A DNA stretch of 15,459 nucleotides from Thermoplasmata archaeon (lineage in GTDB: Archaea; Thermoplasmatota; Thermoplasmata; Thermoplasmatales; Thermoplasmataceae): positions 1-15,459 of the forward strand of contig JAKAAK010000048.1 of the NCBI GenBank assembly GCA_021797025.1, given 5' to 3'. The stretch's first letter is position 1, and the number at the start of each line of letters is the position of its first letter. Positions 1-6,744 of the stretch are shown here, one piece after another. The notes beneath the pieces were generated by a model, which worked only from the letters and a program-made list of their open reading frames with translations, was not told the DNA's origin and made no database searches. The position numbers and the translations under genes are program-made.

Positions 1-638
1 TCAACGAGAATCTTATTAGGTGCTAGATCTTCAAGTGAAACAATAACTCTTTCTGATCCTCCTATTATAAAATAACCTCCGGGGTCTGTTGGGTCCTCAT
101 CAACATATCTGAGTTTTTCTTCTCTTGTTTCATCAATAGGCCCATTATTTTTTTCTATATATAGATCGAGATTCTGTTCTGAAAGTGTGCATATCCTCGA
201 TCTCACCATTACGGGTATTTCCCCTATTTTTATTGTGCTTGCATCTCTTTCTATACCATCCTCAACAATACGTAGCCGCAAAATAATGGGTGCCATATAG
301 TTCAGGTCCCTGAGTCTTGCTTCCTGTGGAGTGATTTGATTTGAGGCACCGGAAGCTTCTTTTATTTCCGGTTTTTCTACCCATATTGTCGGGTCTCCTG
401 TTGCCTTTCCATTTTCTCTGTCCCTTCCAAAATATATTTTTATGTCCTTGCCCCTTGTTTTTGATGGGTCAAGTTCTATAACTCCAGGAGTTGCATCATC
501 AGATATTTTTGTTTCATCAACAATCTGTTGCATTATGCTGTCCGGATTGTTTTTTGAGGCATAAAAATAATTCATTGAATCTATCTGGTAATTAACAACA
601 CTTTCTGATTTAAAAAACGCATCTAAAATAGGATTCAT
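1..638 (-). CDS. rpoB: DNA-directed RNA polymerase subunit B (Rpo2), N-terminal part
   Basis: This is the 5' part of the gene for the second-largest RNA polymerase subunit; it is cut by the window start after about 212 codons. The protein opens with MNPILDAFFKSESVVNYQID, the usual start of the archaeal/eukaryotic B-subunit protrusion domain. The visible part ends in a GGYFIIGGSERVIVSLEDLAP segment, the highly conserved block in which archaeal and Pol II B subunits carry NGTERV/SLEDLAPN. The ATG lies one base after the TGA of rpoH, so the two are translated from one mRNA. Many methanogens and halophiles split this subunit into B'' and B'. Whether it is intact here cannot be seen. The family identification is firm. 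Confidence 0.95.
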   Translation of the reverse strand, partial: MNPILDAFFKSESVVNYQIDSMNYFYASKNNPDSIMQQIVDETKISDDATPGVIELDPSKTRGKDIKIYFGRDRENGKATGDPTIWVEKPEIKEASGASNQITPQEARLRDLNYMAPIILRLRIVEDGIERDASTIKIGEIPVMVRSRICTLSEQNLDLYIEKNNGPIDETREEKLRYVDEDPTDPGGYFIIGGSERVIVSLEDLAPNKILV

Positions 639-639
639 T

Positions 640-900
640 TCATATCACACTCTTTACAATAACTCTATAATACTCATAATACCCTGCCGTAGGGCTCTTC
701 CGGATAATTTTAATTATTCTTCCAGGTTCAAGTTTTCCATGTATTTCCTCTAATGCCTTGATAGTTGGATCGTTAATACCGATTTTGGGCAGGTCATCCT
801 TGGTCACATTAAGCTTTCTTAAAACGTTTTCCTCTTCTTCTACTGGAACCAGATGATGTTCTGGCACAATTTCGTGCTCTAGCACATTGAACTTGCTCAT
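640..900 (-). CDS. rpoH: DNA-directed RNA polymerase subunit H (Rpo5)
   Basis: This 86-residue protein is the archaeal homologue of the C-terminal domain of eukaryotic Rpb5 and forms part of the lower jaw of RNA polymerase. Recognisable blocks are the HEIVPEH segment near residues 9-15, the KLNVTKDDLPKI helix and turn near 29-40, and the closing SPTAGYYEYYRVIV strand typical of the family. The length is normal. An AGGTG Shine-Dalgarno (906-910 on the complementary strand) lies just before the ATG. The gene sits 13 bases after a tRNA-Lys gene and one base before rpoB. The rpoH-rpoB order is the standard archaeal operon. The tRNA in front suggests cotranscription followed by tRNA processing. 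Confidence 0.96.
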   Translation of the reverse strand: MSKFNVLEHEIVPEHHLVPVEEEENVLRKLNVTKDDLPKIGINDPTIKALEEIHGKLEPGRIIKIIRKSPTAGYYEYYRVIVKSVI

Positions 901-913
901 ATTTTCACCTAAA

Positions 914-987
914 CGGGTCCGAGGGGGTTTGAACCCCTGACCGCCTGGTTAAAAGCCAGACGCTCTACCTAGCTGAGCTACGGACCC
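914..987 (-). tRNA. tRNA-Lys (anticodon UUU)
   Basis: A complete cloverleaf can be folded by eye. The acceptor stem GGGTCCG pairs with CGGACCC, followed by discriminator G. The D arm contains GCTCAGCTAGGTAGAGC. The anticodon stem TCTGG/CCAGG closes the loop CTTTTAA, giving anticodon TTT. The T arm is AGGGG-TTCAAAC-CCCCT. No intron and no encoded CCA are seen. It lies on the same strand as rpoH and just upstream of it. A TATA-like element sits about 20-25 bases before its 5' end. Confidence 0.97.
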
Positions 988-1002
988 ATAATATGTAGTC
1001 AG

Positions 1003-1011
1003 CTATATTTC
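1003..1011 (-). promoter_or_regulatory. TATA box for the tRNA-Lys-rpoH-rpoB unit
   Basis: Read on the minus strand, AAATATAG lies about 20 bases upstream of the tRNA-Lys 5' end, the expected archaeal box A distance from a start just ahead of the tRNA. No other promoter fits in the 13 bases between tRNA and rpoH, so this one probably serves the polymerase genes too. The assignment rests on position and composition only. Confidence 0.45.
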
Positions 1012-1106
1012 TTTGAATGATATAACTTTTGTTGTGGAATGATATTACTAAATAGTATTTTAAAGTTTTAGTTTTTGCAATGCCACATAAGAAAATTCTC
1101 ATGAAA

Positions 1107-1117
1107 AATTTAATATC
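1107..1117 (+). promoter_or_regulatory. TATA box of mtnA, leaderless spacing
   Basis: AATTTAATATC is centred about 26 bases before the mtnA ATG. With the usual archaeal spacing this puts transcription start at or next to the start codon. No Shine-Dalgarno sequence is present, which agrees with a leaderless mRNA. Confidence 0.55.
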
Positions 1118-1137
1118 TTTTCCAATCATATTCCATA

Positions 1138-2154
1138 ATGAAAGTCAACATAAATGGAGAATCAAGATCAATTCTCGCAGTGTGGTACGAAGATAATCAG
1201 GTTAAGCTTATTGATCAGAGAAAAATACCAGAATCCATCGAGATATATACCGCTAAGAACAGCGATGATATTTACTATGCAATCAAAAATATGGTTGTTC
1301 GGGGTGCACCCGCCATAGGAGTCACGGCTGCATATGGACTGGCCATGGCATTCAGGAATAAGGAAGATATGGATAAAGCCGTAAAAACAATCTCTTCTTC
1401 CAGACCTACAGCATATGATTTATTTAAGGCAATAGATTATATGAAGGCAAATAAATTCGCTGAATCGGCGGCAAGGCGATATGCACTGGAAATTACTGAA
1501 AGATCCAGGAAGATAGGTGAATACGGTAATAGCCTCATAAAGGCCGATGATAGAATACTCACACACTGCAATGCTGGAGCACTGGCCGTCGTGGACTGGG
1601 GAACAGCGCTGGCACCCATGAGGATTGCGCACGATTCAGGCAAAAAAATATTTGTTTATGTGGATGAAACCAGACCAAGGCTACAGGGAGCAAAGCTCAC
1701 TGCATGGGAGCTGCAGCAGGAGGGTATAGACTATTCCATAATAGCGGATAATGCGGCCGGGCATTTCATGAAAAATAAGGATATTGATCTTGCCATAGTG
1801 GGCGCTGATAGGATTGCTGCCAACGGTGATTTTGCAAATAAGATAGGAACATATGAAAAGGCTGTTCTTGCAAAGGTCAATAATATACCGTTTTACGTTG
1901 CTGCCCCCGGGAGCACATTTGATTTTTCTCTCAAAAACGGGGACGGGATACCCATAGAGGAAAGAGATGAAAACGAGGTTCTCATGGTAAACAACTCCAG
2001 ACTTGGTCCTGTAGAAGGGCATGCAAAAAATCCCGCTTTCGATGTAACGCCCCATGAATATGTTACCGCATTCATCACCGAATATGGAATATTCAAGCCA
2101 GAGGAACTTAAAAAACTGCACAATCTTCTTCAGGATGACCTCTTTATGAGGTAA
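1138..2154 (+). CDS. mtnA: S-methyl-5-thioribose-1-phosphate isomerase
   Basis: The predicted enzyme interconverts 5-methylthioribose 1-phosphate and 5-methylthioribulose 1-phosphate in methylthioadenosine salvage, in the cytosol. The family hallmarks are all present in 338 residues, a normal length: the phosphate-binding RGAPAIG block at residues 55-61; THCNAGALA with the catalytic cysteine C144; DETRPRLQGAKLTAWEL at 177-193; GADRIAANGD with the catalytic aspartate D224; and PFYVAAPGSTFD at 251-262. These match MtnA rather than the related ribose-1,5-bisphosphate isomerase or eIF2B subunits, although those paralogues are easily confused. The ATG follows a TATA box at leaderless distance. The 3' end overlaps trpS by 25 bases on the opposite strand. 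No other classical mtn genes are adjacent. Confidence 0.92.
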   Translation: MKVNINGESRSILAVWYEDNQVKLIDQRKIPESIEIYTAKNSDDIYYAIKNMVVRGAPAIGVTAAYGLAMAFRNKEDMDKAVKTISSSRPTAYDLFKAIDYMKANKFAESAARRYALEITERSRKIGEYGNSLIKADDRILTHCNAGALAVVDWGTALAPMRIAHDSGKKIFVYVDETRPRLQGAKLTAWELQQEGIDYSIIADNAAGHFMKNKDIDLAIVGADRIAANGDFANKIGTYEKAVLAKVNNIPFYVAAPGSTFDFSLKNGDGIPIEERDENEVLMVNNSRLGPVEGHAKNPAFDVTPHEYVTAFITEYGIFKPEELKKLHNLLQDDLFMR

Positions 2155-3422
2155 TCATCTATCTTTCTAAATGATTCATCCTTTTTTTCAGATAAATTTT
2201 TTAGGAATTTTGAGATATTTTCCCCAGCCTCTGATTTGCATTGCCCGCACATTCTAACACCGCCTATGCATTCCTCATATACCCTGGTGACATATTTATC
2301 ATCACCGCTGTGGTATTTATACAGTTCAAACACAGGGCATATATCGGGATTTCCACCCAATTTTCTCTGTTCTTCAACAGTCTGCTTTCCACCGGTTACT
2401 GCATGTTTGATTTTCCTGGTTGCATCGGCAGGTGAATCATTCAGGCTTATCAGTGAATCTGGAACGGACGATGACATTTTTCCGCCCTTGAGGCCGGTTT
2501 CCAGTTTCTGGAATGTTGCTGACGGTTCAACAAATGCGTATTCATTAAATCTTCCCTCCATATTTGCAAGTATCATATCTATTTTTATTCTCTCTTCTTC
2601 TTTTGAATTTTTAATATATATAGCCCGGTATTCATAGTTGGGAGTGCATTCATAGCTGCTGGCCGAAAGTTCTTCCATGGCATTATCAATATATTTTTCA
2701 GGACTCTCTGTGCCCTTAATAAACACGGATATTTTTCCATGATCTGACTTTACACTGTAAATTCTGAGCCTTTTTGCCAGGTCACGCATCAGCCTGATAT
2801 GAGGATCCTGATCAACGCCCACTGGTACCACAGTCGGTCTCGGTCCCCCCAGTTGCCTCATCTGTGTGTGAAGTACATCGGCAGCCTGTATTATAGGGGA
2901 ATTAACATGCAGCATGGACGACGAGTCATTAAGGCCATATATGGCTTTGAGTTCATTCATATTTGTTCCATTTGAAAGTATAAATGCCAGACTCTGTGTG
3001 TCAAAATTTTCTGACTGGAAATATATCCTGCACGGTTTTAATCCCATGGAAATGTAGTTAACTATGTATTCATTTATGGCTATTTCACGGGCTCTTTCAA
3101 AGCTTATACCTCTGGTTGCATATGATTCAAGATCAGCAACAGCGATATACACCTCTGCCCCAAGGGATTGAAAATATATAATCTGGTCTATTGTTAGTTT
3201 ATTCCCTAAATGCATATGGCCAGAAGGCATTAAACCTGTCATGGCATTGAACTTCATCTTATTTTTTATAGCATATTCCAGATAATCAAGACCGCGCTGT
3301 CCGAATATAAGTTTTCTCCTGAACATAAAATAGTCAAAATAATCATCCGGTTTTTCTATTCCGAACTCTTTTATTAACTTCTCATAATCGAAATACTGGG
3401 ATGAACTCCAAGGATTTATCAT
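2130..3422 (-). CDS. trpS: Tryptophanyl-tRNA synthetase
   Basis: This is a class I aminoacyl-tRNA synthetase of 430 residues that charges tRNA-Trp. The N-terminal NPWSSS...DYEKLIKEFGIEKP resembles archaeal/eukaryal TrpRS. The nucleotide-binding signature is PSGHMHLGN at residues 66-74, a HIGH variant in which the last position is N. The KMSKS loop is GGKMSSSVP at 313-321. Between them lie typical TrpRS blocks: NSPIIQAADVLH at 174-185 and VPVGVDQDPHIRLMRD at 199-214. A CGQCK pair near the C-terminus may bind a metal. The ATG is about 25 bases downstream of a TATA-like TTAATTAA, so the transcript is probably leaderless. Its stop codon lies inside the 3' end of mtnA. Confidence 0.93.
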   Translation of the reverse strand: MINPWSSSQYFDYEKLIKEFGIEKPDDYFDYFMFRRKLIFGQRGLDYLEYAIKNKMKFNAMTGLMPSGHMHLGNKLTIDQIIYFQSLGAEVYIAVADLESYATRGISFERAREIAINEYIVNYISMGLKPCRIYFQSENFDTQSLAFILSNGTNMNELKAIYGLNDSSSMLHVNSPIIQAADVLHTQMRQLGGPRPTVVPVGVDQDPHIRLMRDLAKRLRIYSVKSDHGKISVFIKGTESPEKYIDNAMEELSASSYECTPNYEYRAIYIKNSKEEERIKIDMILANMEGRFNEYAFVEPSATFQKLETGLKGGKMSSSVPDSLISLNDSPADATRKIKHAVTGGKQTVEEQRKLGGNPDICPVFELYKYHSGDDKYVTRVYEECIGGVRMCGQCKSEAGENISKFLKNLSEKKDESFRKIDDYLIKRSS

Positions 3423-3441
3423 AAACCTTCATGAAAAACCT

Positions 3442-3452
3442 GTTAATTAAAC
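3442..3452 (-). promoter_or_regulatory. TATA box of trpS, leaderless spacing
   Basis: On the minus strand GTTTAATTAAC is centred about 25 bases before the trpS ATG. It lies in the 61-base gap after the 5S gene, so trpS can be transcribed independently of the rRNA. Confidence 0.5.
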
Positions 3453-3479
3453 TTGTTTTAGATAAACGAAAAGAACAGT

Positions 3480-3485
3480 AAAAAA
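3480..3485 (-). terminator. T-tract terminator of 5S rRNA
   Basis: A run of six T on the minus strand coincides with the 3' end of the 5S rRNA helix I. Archaeal RNA polymerase terminates at such oligo-T tracts without needing a hairpin. The run separates the 5S unit from trpS downstream. Confidence 0.5.
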
Positions 3486-3603
3486 CGACAGCGAAACATA
3501 GTTCCCGTCCCCTCGCGGAAGATAGTACAGTATGTAACACATCGGACTTAACCGTCGGGTTCGGAATGAGACCTGGTATTTCCCCGATGTTATGACCGTC
3601 GTC
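3484..3603 (-). rRNA. rrf: 5S ribosomal RNA
   Basis: The minus strand reads as a complete 5S rRNA of about 120 nucleotides. It contains the conserved CATTCCGAACCCGACGGTTAAG segment of helix III/loop C and the GCGAGGGGACGGGAA segment of the helix IV/V arm. The ends pair as helix I (ACGAC near 3598-3602 with GTCGT near 3485-3489). It is recognisably close to Thermoplasma 5S. No 16S or 23S rRNA is next to it. This fits the unlinked rRNA genes known in Thermoplasma. It has its own TATA box and T-tract terminator. Confidence 0.95.
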
Positions 3604-3622
3604 AAATCTTAATTGCTAACAA

Positions 3623-3636
3623 TTATATAAATATTT
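3623..3636 (-). promoter_or_regulatory. TATA box of 5S rRNA
   Basis: AAATATTTATATAA on the minus strand is centred roughly 25 bases before the 5' end of 5S rRNA. This is a strong archaeal box A and supports a single-gene transcription unit. Confidence 0.65.
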
Positions 3637-3684
3637 TTAACATGGTGACATTTATATTACTTATTTATAAGTAAATACTAATAA

Positions 3685-3692
3685 TTTATATA
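3685..3692 (+). promoter_or_regulatory. TATA box of the MFS transporter, leaderless spacing
   Basis: TTTATATA is centred 26 bases before the ATG at 3715. A closer ATG at 3706 is followed almost at once by TAG, so it is not the start of this gene. Confidence 0.6.
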
Positions 3693-3714
3693 CAAAAATA
3701 TAATTATGGCTTAG

Positions 3715-5043
3715 ATGAACAGATATAAGACTATTTCAGATGCACCTTCCTCACCATTTCTCAGAAAGATTACTGTGCTATCCTCCATGGGTGTAATGAT
3801 GGATGGCTATACACTTACAGTATTTTCATATGCATTGCTATACCTGATAAATGTAATGTCCCTGAAAAGTTATGAAATTTCCATAATGGGAATCTCATCA
3901 ATTGGTGGTGTTCTCATCGGAAGCATGATTTCGGGTTATATTGCGGATATTTATGGTAGGAGGTTTATTTACATTTATGACCTATTTCTTGTGTCTATAT
4001 TCATCTTTCTTACAGGATTTGCAACAAATTACATAAATTTCTCCATACTCGAACTGATAGTCGGTTTCGGCATAGGAGCTGATTACCCTGTCAGTTCCTC
4101 CATACAGGCTGAATTTTCTCCAACAAAGACCCGTGGGAAATTTATGTTTTTCAATATTTTCTCTTTTTCCATTGGCTCCCTCATATTCCTGGGAATTGCA
4201 GTTCCACTTGTTCTGTTCACAGGTGTAAATGCATGGCGTTATATGTACATGGCCGGTGCAATATTTCCAATACTTGTACTATATTCTAGGAAAAAAATTC
4301 CCGAAAGCCCTTACTGGGTGCAGCACAAATATGGCAATGTTGCAGGTAATACTGCCAGAGAAAACTTTGAAAAATCCACGGGATACAGTATAGCATCATT
4401 ACCGGACATAAGTCCAGGGAAAACACGTTTAAGGGATATATTCAAGGGAAAATATGGAAAGTATATAATATTTATTTCCATGGCATGGTTTTCATATGAT
4501 ATAGTAAGTTATGGTATATGGACATATTCTCCTTTAATATTTTCAACAGAAATTACATCATACTATGCAGACCTTTATATTGTATTCACAGGAATGGCCG
4601 AATCCATACCAGTTGTAATTGGCTTTCTAATTGCAATATATTATGTTGACCGTATGGGAAGGCGGCTTCTCCTGGTTATTGGTTTTCTGGGTTCTTTTCT
4701 TGTCCTTATTATATTCTTTTTTGTAAATGAGTATGCAGTTGTAGGTCTGTTGATGACTTTCAGTGCATTTGGGTTTGTCCACTTTTTCCATAATGTAGGT
4801 CCGAGTCCTATTACATATACATATCCAGTTGAAATATTTCCAACAAGGATCAGGGGGACTGCAATGGGTTTTGCCACCTCTGTTTCAAGATTGGGATCAA
4901 TACTTGCAGTATTTTCATTCCCAATAATTGATTCGCTCTATGGTTTAAAGACTATAATTATTTACTTTGCAGTATTTGAATTCATAGGATTGGCCTTAAC
5001 ATTGAAATACGCACCTGAAACTAAGAATAAAGCTTTGACATGA
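3715..5043 (+). CDS. MFS transporter, sugar/phosphate porter type
   Basis: This is an integral membrane permease of 442 residues with about 12 hydrophobic segments. It carries paired sugar-porter family signatures. The loop 2-3 motif is GYIADIYGRR near residues 79-88, and its counterpart in the second half is YYVDRMGRR near 307-315. IPESPYW follows TM6 near 200. YPVEIFPTRIRGTAMG lies near 370-385, and an APETK tail motif is at the C-terminus. MMDGYTLTVFSYALLYL in TM1 resembles the D-x-[YF] region seen in phosphate:H+ symporter relatives and in acidophile sugar permeases. Substrate cannot be read from sequence; proton-coupled uptake would suit an acidophile. It is monocistronic, with its own promoter, and faces deoxyhypusine synthase. 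Confidence 0.85.
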   Translation: MNRYKTISDAPSSPFLRKITVLSSMGVMMDGYTLTVFSYALLYLINVMSLKSYEISIMGISSIGGVLIGSMISGYIADIYGRRFIYIYDLFLVSIFIFLTGFATNYINFSILELIVGFGIGADYPVSSSIQAEFSPTKTRGKFMFFNIFSFSIGSLIFLGIAVPLVLFTGVNAWRYMYMAGAIFPILVLYSRKKIPESPYWVQHKYGNVAGNTARENFEKSTGYSIASLPDISPGKTRLRDIFKGKYGKYIIFISMAWFSYDIVSYGIWTYSPLIFSTEITSYYADLYIVFTGMAESIPVVIGFLIAIYYVDRMGRRLLLVIGFLGSFLVLIIFFFVNEYAVVGLLMTFSAFGFVHFFHNVGPSPITYTYPVEIFPTRIRGTAMGFATSVSRLGSILAVFSFPIIDSLYGLKTIIIYFAVFEFIGLALTLKYAPETKNKALT

Positions 5044-5070
5044 GGGAATTAATGAAATTTAATGTTATAA

Positions 5071-5106
5071 ATCAAAAATTATCTTAAAAATGTTTAAAAT
5101 TTTTTA
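5071..5106. terminator. Bidirectional T-tract terminator between convergent genes
   Basis: The short gap between the MFS gene and deoxyhypusine synthase holds a T6 run on the plus strand (5100-5105). It also holds T5 runs on the minus strand (complements of 5073-5077 and 5086-5090). These suit oligo-T termination for both converging transcripts. The call is based on composition only. Confidence 0.4.
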
Positions 5107-5113
5107 ATAATAA

Positions 5114-6052
5114 TTATAAGAAGGGTCCCACAAGAAGTGGTAGTAGTGCAGTCACATCACCATAAATATTAACAAATTTTGCATCCTTTCTGACCTTCTT
5201 CCATGTTATGGCTTCTTCCAGTTTTGCACCGGACAGGGAACCATCGTATTCCTGTGCAGTGGTGACATATACTGCCTCATTCAACCCGTCACGGAACTGA
5301 TTCCACCATATGGTATGGTGTTTTGATATTCCGCCGCCGATCATTAAGGCCCCTGTTTTTTTTGCATCAAATACTATATCCGATAATCTATGCTCATCCT
5401 CAAGAATATTTATACGGAAATCATGGTGCATTTCATAAAATGACCAGAGCTGGGAACCGAATGAACCATCGGTAATTCCAGGTACAAATATAGGTATATT
5501 GTTTTTAGCAGCGTTATAAAGAATTGAATTTTCATTGTTAAGTTTCAATCCCACCTCACGAATTAAATCTACAGGTGCCCATTCCATTTTCTTATTGTAA
5601 AGTTCCTCTATCATTGGCATGAGCCTGTCTTCAATTATAACTCCATAACTTTCATCGGGCACAAAGACGTTGCCAAGCCTGTTAATATTCATATCCTTTA
5701 ATTTTTCATCACCGAAATTGAATGTTCCAGCATAATAATCCGTATATGTCCTTGCTATATCATGGTCAAGTGTGCCGTTGGTTGTAATAATAACATCAAT
5801 CAGTTTATTCTTTACAAGCTGATTTATTATACCTCTTGTTCCAGTAGATATAATATCCGCAGGAAATGAAAGGAATGTCGTTTCATCGGAATTGAACTCC
5901 TCTCTCAGTATCTGATATCCTTCATAAATTTTTTTTGATGTAAAACCCCCGCTGGTGCCGAACATTTCTATTAGATTTGTAAGGGTTGTATCCTTTCCCA
6001 CCTTTATATCTTTAACAGGGTTTTTTAATAAATCTTCTCTTTTAACTTCCAT
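5114..6052 (-). CDS. dys: Deoxyhypusine synthase
   Basis: The enzyme transfers the aminobutyl group of spermidine, with NAD, to one lysine of aIF5A, the first step of hypusine formation. The 312-residue protein shows family blocks in order: FLSFPADIISTGTRGII near 60-76 (NAD site); DVIITTNGTLDHDIAR at 86-101; GNVFVPDESYG at 127-137; the ALMIGGGISKHH segment at 235-246; EYDGSLSGAKLEEAITWKKV at 268-287; and NIYGDVTALLPLLV at 295-308. By alignment to the human WGKIR motif, K286 is the catalytic lysine. Its protein substrate aIF5A is encoded about 7.7 kb away at 13755. The gene is divergent from the DUF5680 gene across a 95-base promoter region. Archaeal paralogues of unknown activity exist, but all key blocks are present here. 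Confidence 0.95.
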   Translation of the reverse strand: MEVKREDLLKNPVKDIKVGKDTTLTNLIEMFGTSGGFTSKKIYEGYQILREEFNSDETTFLSFPADIISTGTRGIINQLVKNKLIDVIITTNGTLDHDIARTYTDYYAGTFNFGDEKLKDMNINRLGNVFVPDESYGVIIEDRLMPMIEELYNKKMEWAPVDLIREVGLKLNNENSILYNAAKNNIPIFVPGITDGSFGSQLWSFYEMHHDFRINILEDEHRLSDIVFDAKKTGALMIGGGISKHHTIWWNQFRDGLNEAVYVTTAQEYDGSLSGAKLEEAITWKKVRKDAKFVNIYGDVTALLPLLVGPFL

Positions 6053-6098
6053 GCAACATAATATTATTTTTATAATTCAATGTATCGGTTAACTGGGA

Positions 6099-6108
6099 TT
6101 CTATATAG
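6099..6108 (+). promoter_or_regulatory. TATA box of the DUF5680 gene
   Basis: TTCTATATAG is centred near 6104, predicting transcription start near 6127-6131. That coincides with an in-frame TTG at 6127 and lies about 20 bases before the ATG at 6148, so it bears directly on which start is used. Confidence 0.5.
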
Positions 6109-6147
6109 ATTGCAAAAAGTTGAAATTTGAGACCTGTATACGCGCCT

Positions 6148-6603
6148 ATGGATACCGGTACATTAATAGATTTTATAGTAAGGGCGAAAAAACAGGCCCA
6201 TGCATCCAGTAGCGGAACCATGGTACCACGTATTTCAGGATCAAAGGAATTTATAATCAGAGATGGTGCAATGGAATACAGGGGCAATTATTTCGGAGTA
6301 CATTCTTTCAGTGGAATTGAAACGGTTTACTCTAACGGTGCTCCTGTATGGGGGATGGTATACTCTGGCGCTGTTATAGATAATACAGTGGATACCAATG
6401 GGATTTATAAATTTTTAAAAAAGTGCCTTTATCTTGTATCGGAAGAGGCTCCTTTCAGGGGGCCGAAATCTTATGCCGAGGGCAATTACCTTTATAACAA
6501 TGATTTTACTGGCGATATTTCTTACTTTATTGGGTATGAGAAAATAGATGAAGGTGAAAATACGCTTTATGAACTACATTACTCGGGCGGGGATATATTA
6601 TAA
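6148..6603 (+). CDS. DUF5680 domain protein
   Basis: This is a 151-residue soluble protein of unknown function made of a single DUF5680-like domain. I recognise the pattern LIDFIVRAKKQAHA near the start, then GSKEF...RDGAMEYRGNYFG, FSGIETVYSNGAPVWGMVYSG, EEAPFRGPKSYAEGNYLY and a closing LYELHYSGG. In bacteria this domain often follows an XRE-type helix-turn-helix; here it stands alone. The ATG at 6148 is chosen because the conserved part begins right after it. A TTG seven codons upstream at 6127 falls on the predicted transcription start and would give 158 residues. No Shine-Dalgarno supports either. The gene ends 27 bases from the convergent tRNA-His. Confidence 0.75.
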   Translation: MDTGTLIDFIVRAKKQAHASSSGTMVPRISGSKEFIIRDGAMEYRGNYFGVHSFSGIETVYSNGAPVWGMVYSGAVIDNTVDTNGIYKFLKKCLYLVSEEAPFRGPKSYAEGNYLYNNDFTGDISYFIGYEKIDEGENTLYELHYSGGDIL

Positions 6604-6630
6604 CCCAATTAAATAAAAATCATAATAAAG

Positions 6631-6703
6631 GGCCGGGACCGGGAATCGAACCCGGGTCCGGGGATCCACAGTCCCCAAGGATGTCCATTACCCCACCCCG
6701 GCC
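6631..6703 (-). tRNA. tRNA-His (anticodon GUG)
   Basis: The cloverleaf reads GCCGGGG/TCCCGGC for the acceptor, GGGGA-CTGTGGA-TCCCC for the anticodon arm (anticodon GTG), and CCGGG-TTCGATT-CCCGG for the T arm. The discriminator is C (6631). An encoded G at 6703 is the extra G-1 required for histidyl-tRNA identity. No intron and no encoded CCA are seen. A TATA-like TATTTATGA lies about 20 bases upstream on the minus strand (6721-6729). Confidence 0.97.
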
Positions 6704-6720
6704 ATAAAGGTTAGTGGATA

Positions 6721-6729
6721 TCATAAATA
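6721..6729 (-). promoter_or_regulatory. TATA box of tRNA-His
   Basis: TATTTATGA on the minus strand lies 18-26 bases before G-1 of tRNA-His, a normal box A position. It is in the 41-base gap after the methyltransferase stop codon. Confidence 0.45.
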
Positions 6730-6744
6730 CGTATAATATTTTTT

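Noticed and set aside
1681..2121. 146-residue open frame antisense to mtnA
   Set aside because: It is opposite a well-conserved enzyme, shows no family resemblance and has no promoter or ribosome site.
2236..2637. 133-residue plus-strand open frame inside trpS
   Set aside because: It is antisense to conserved TrpRS sequence with no motif or start signal of its own.
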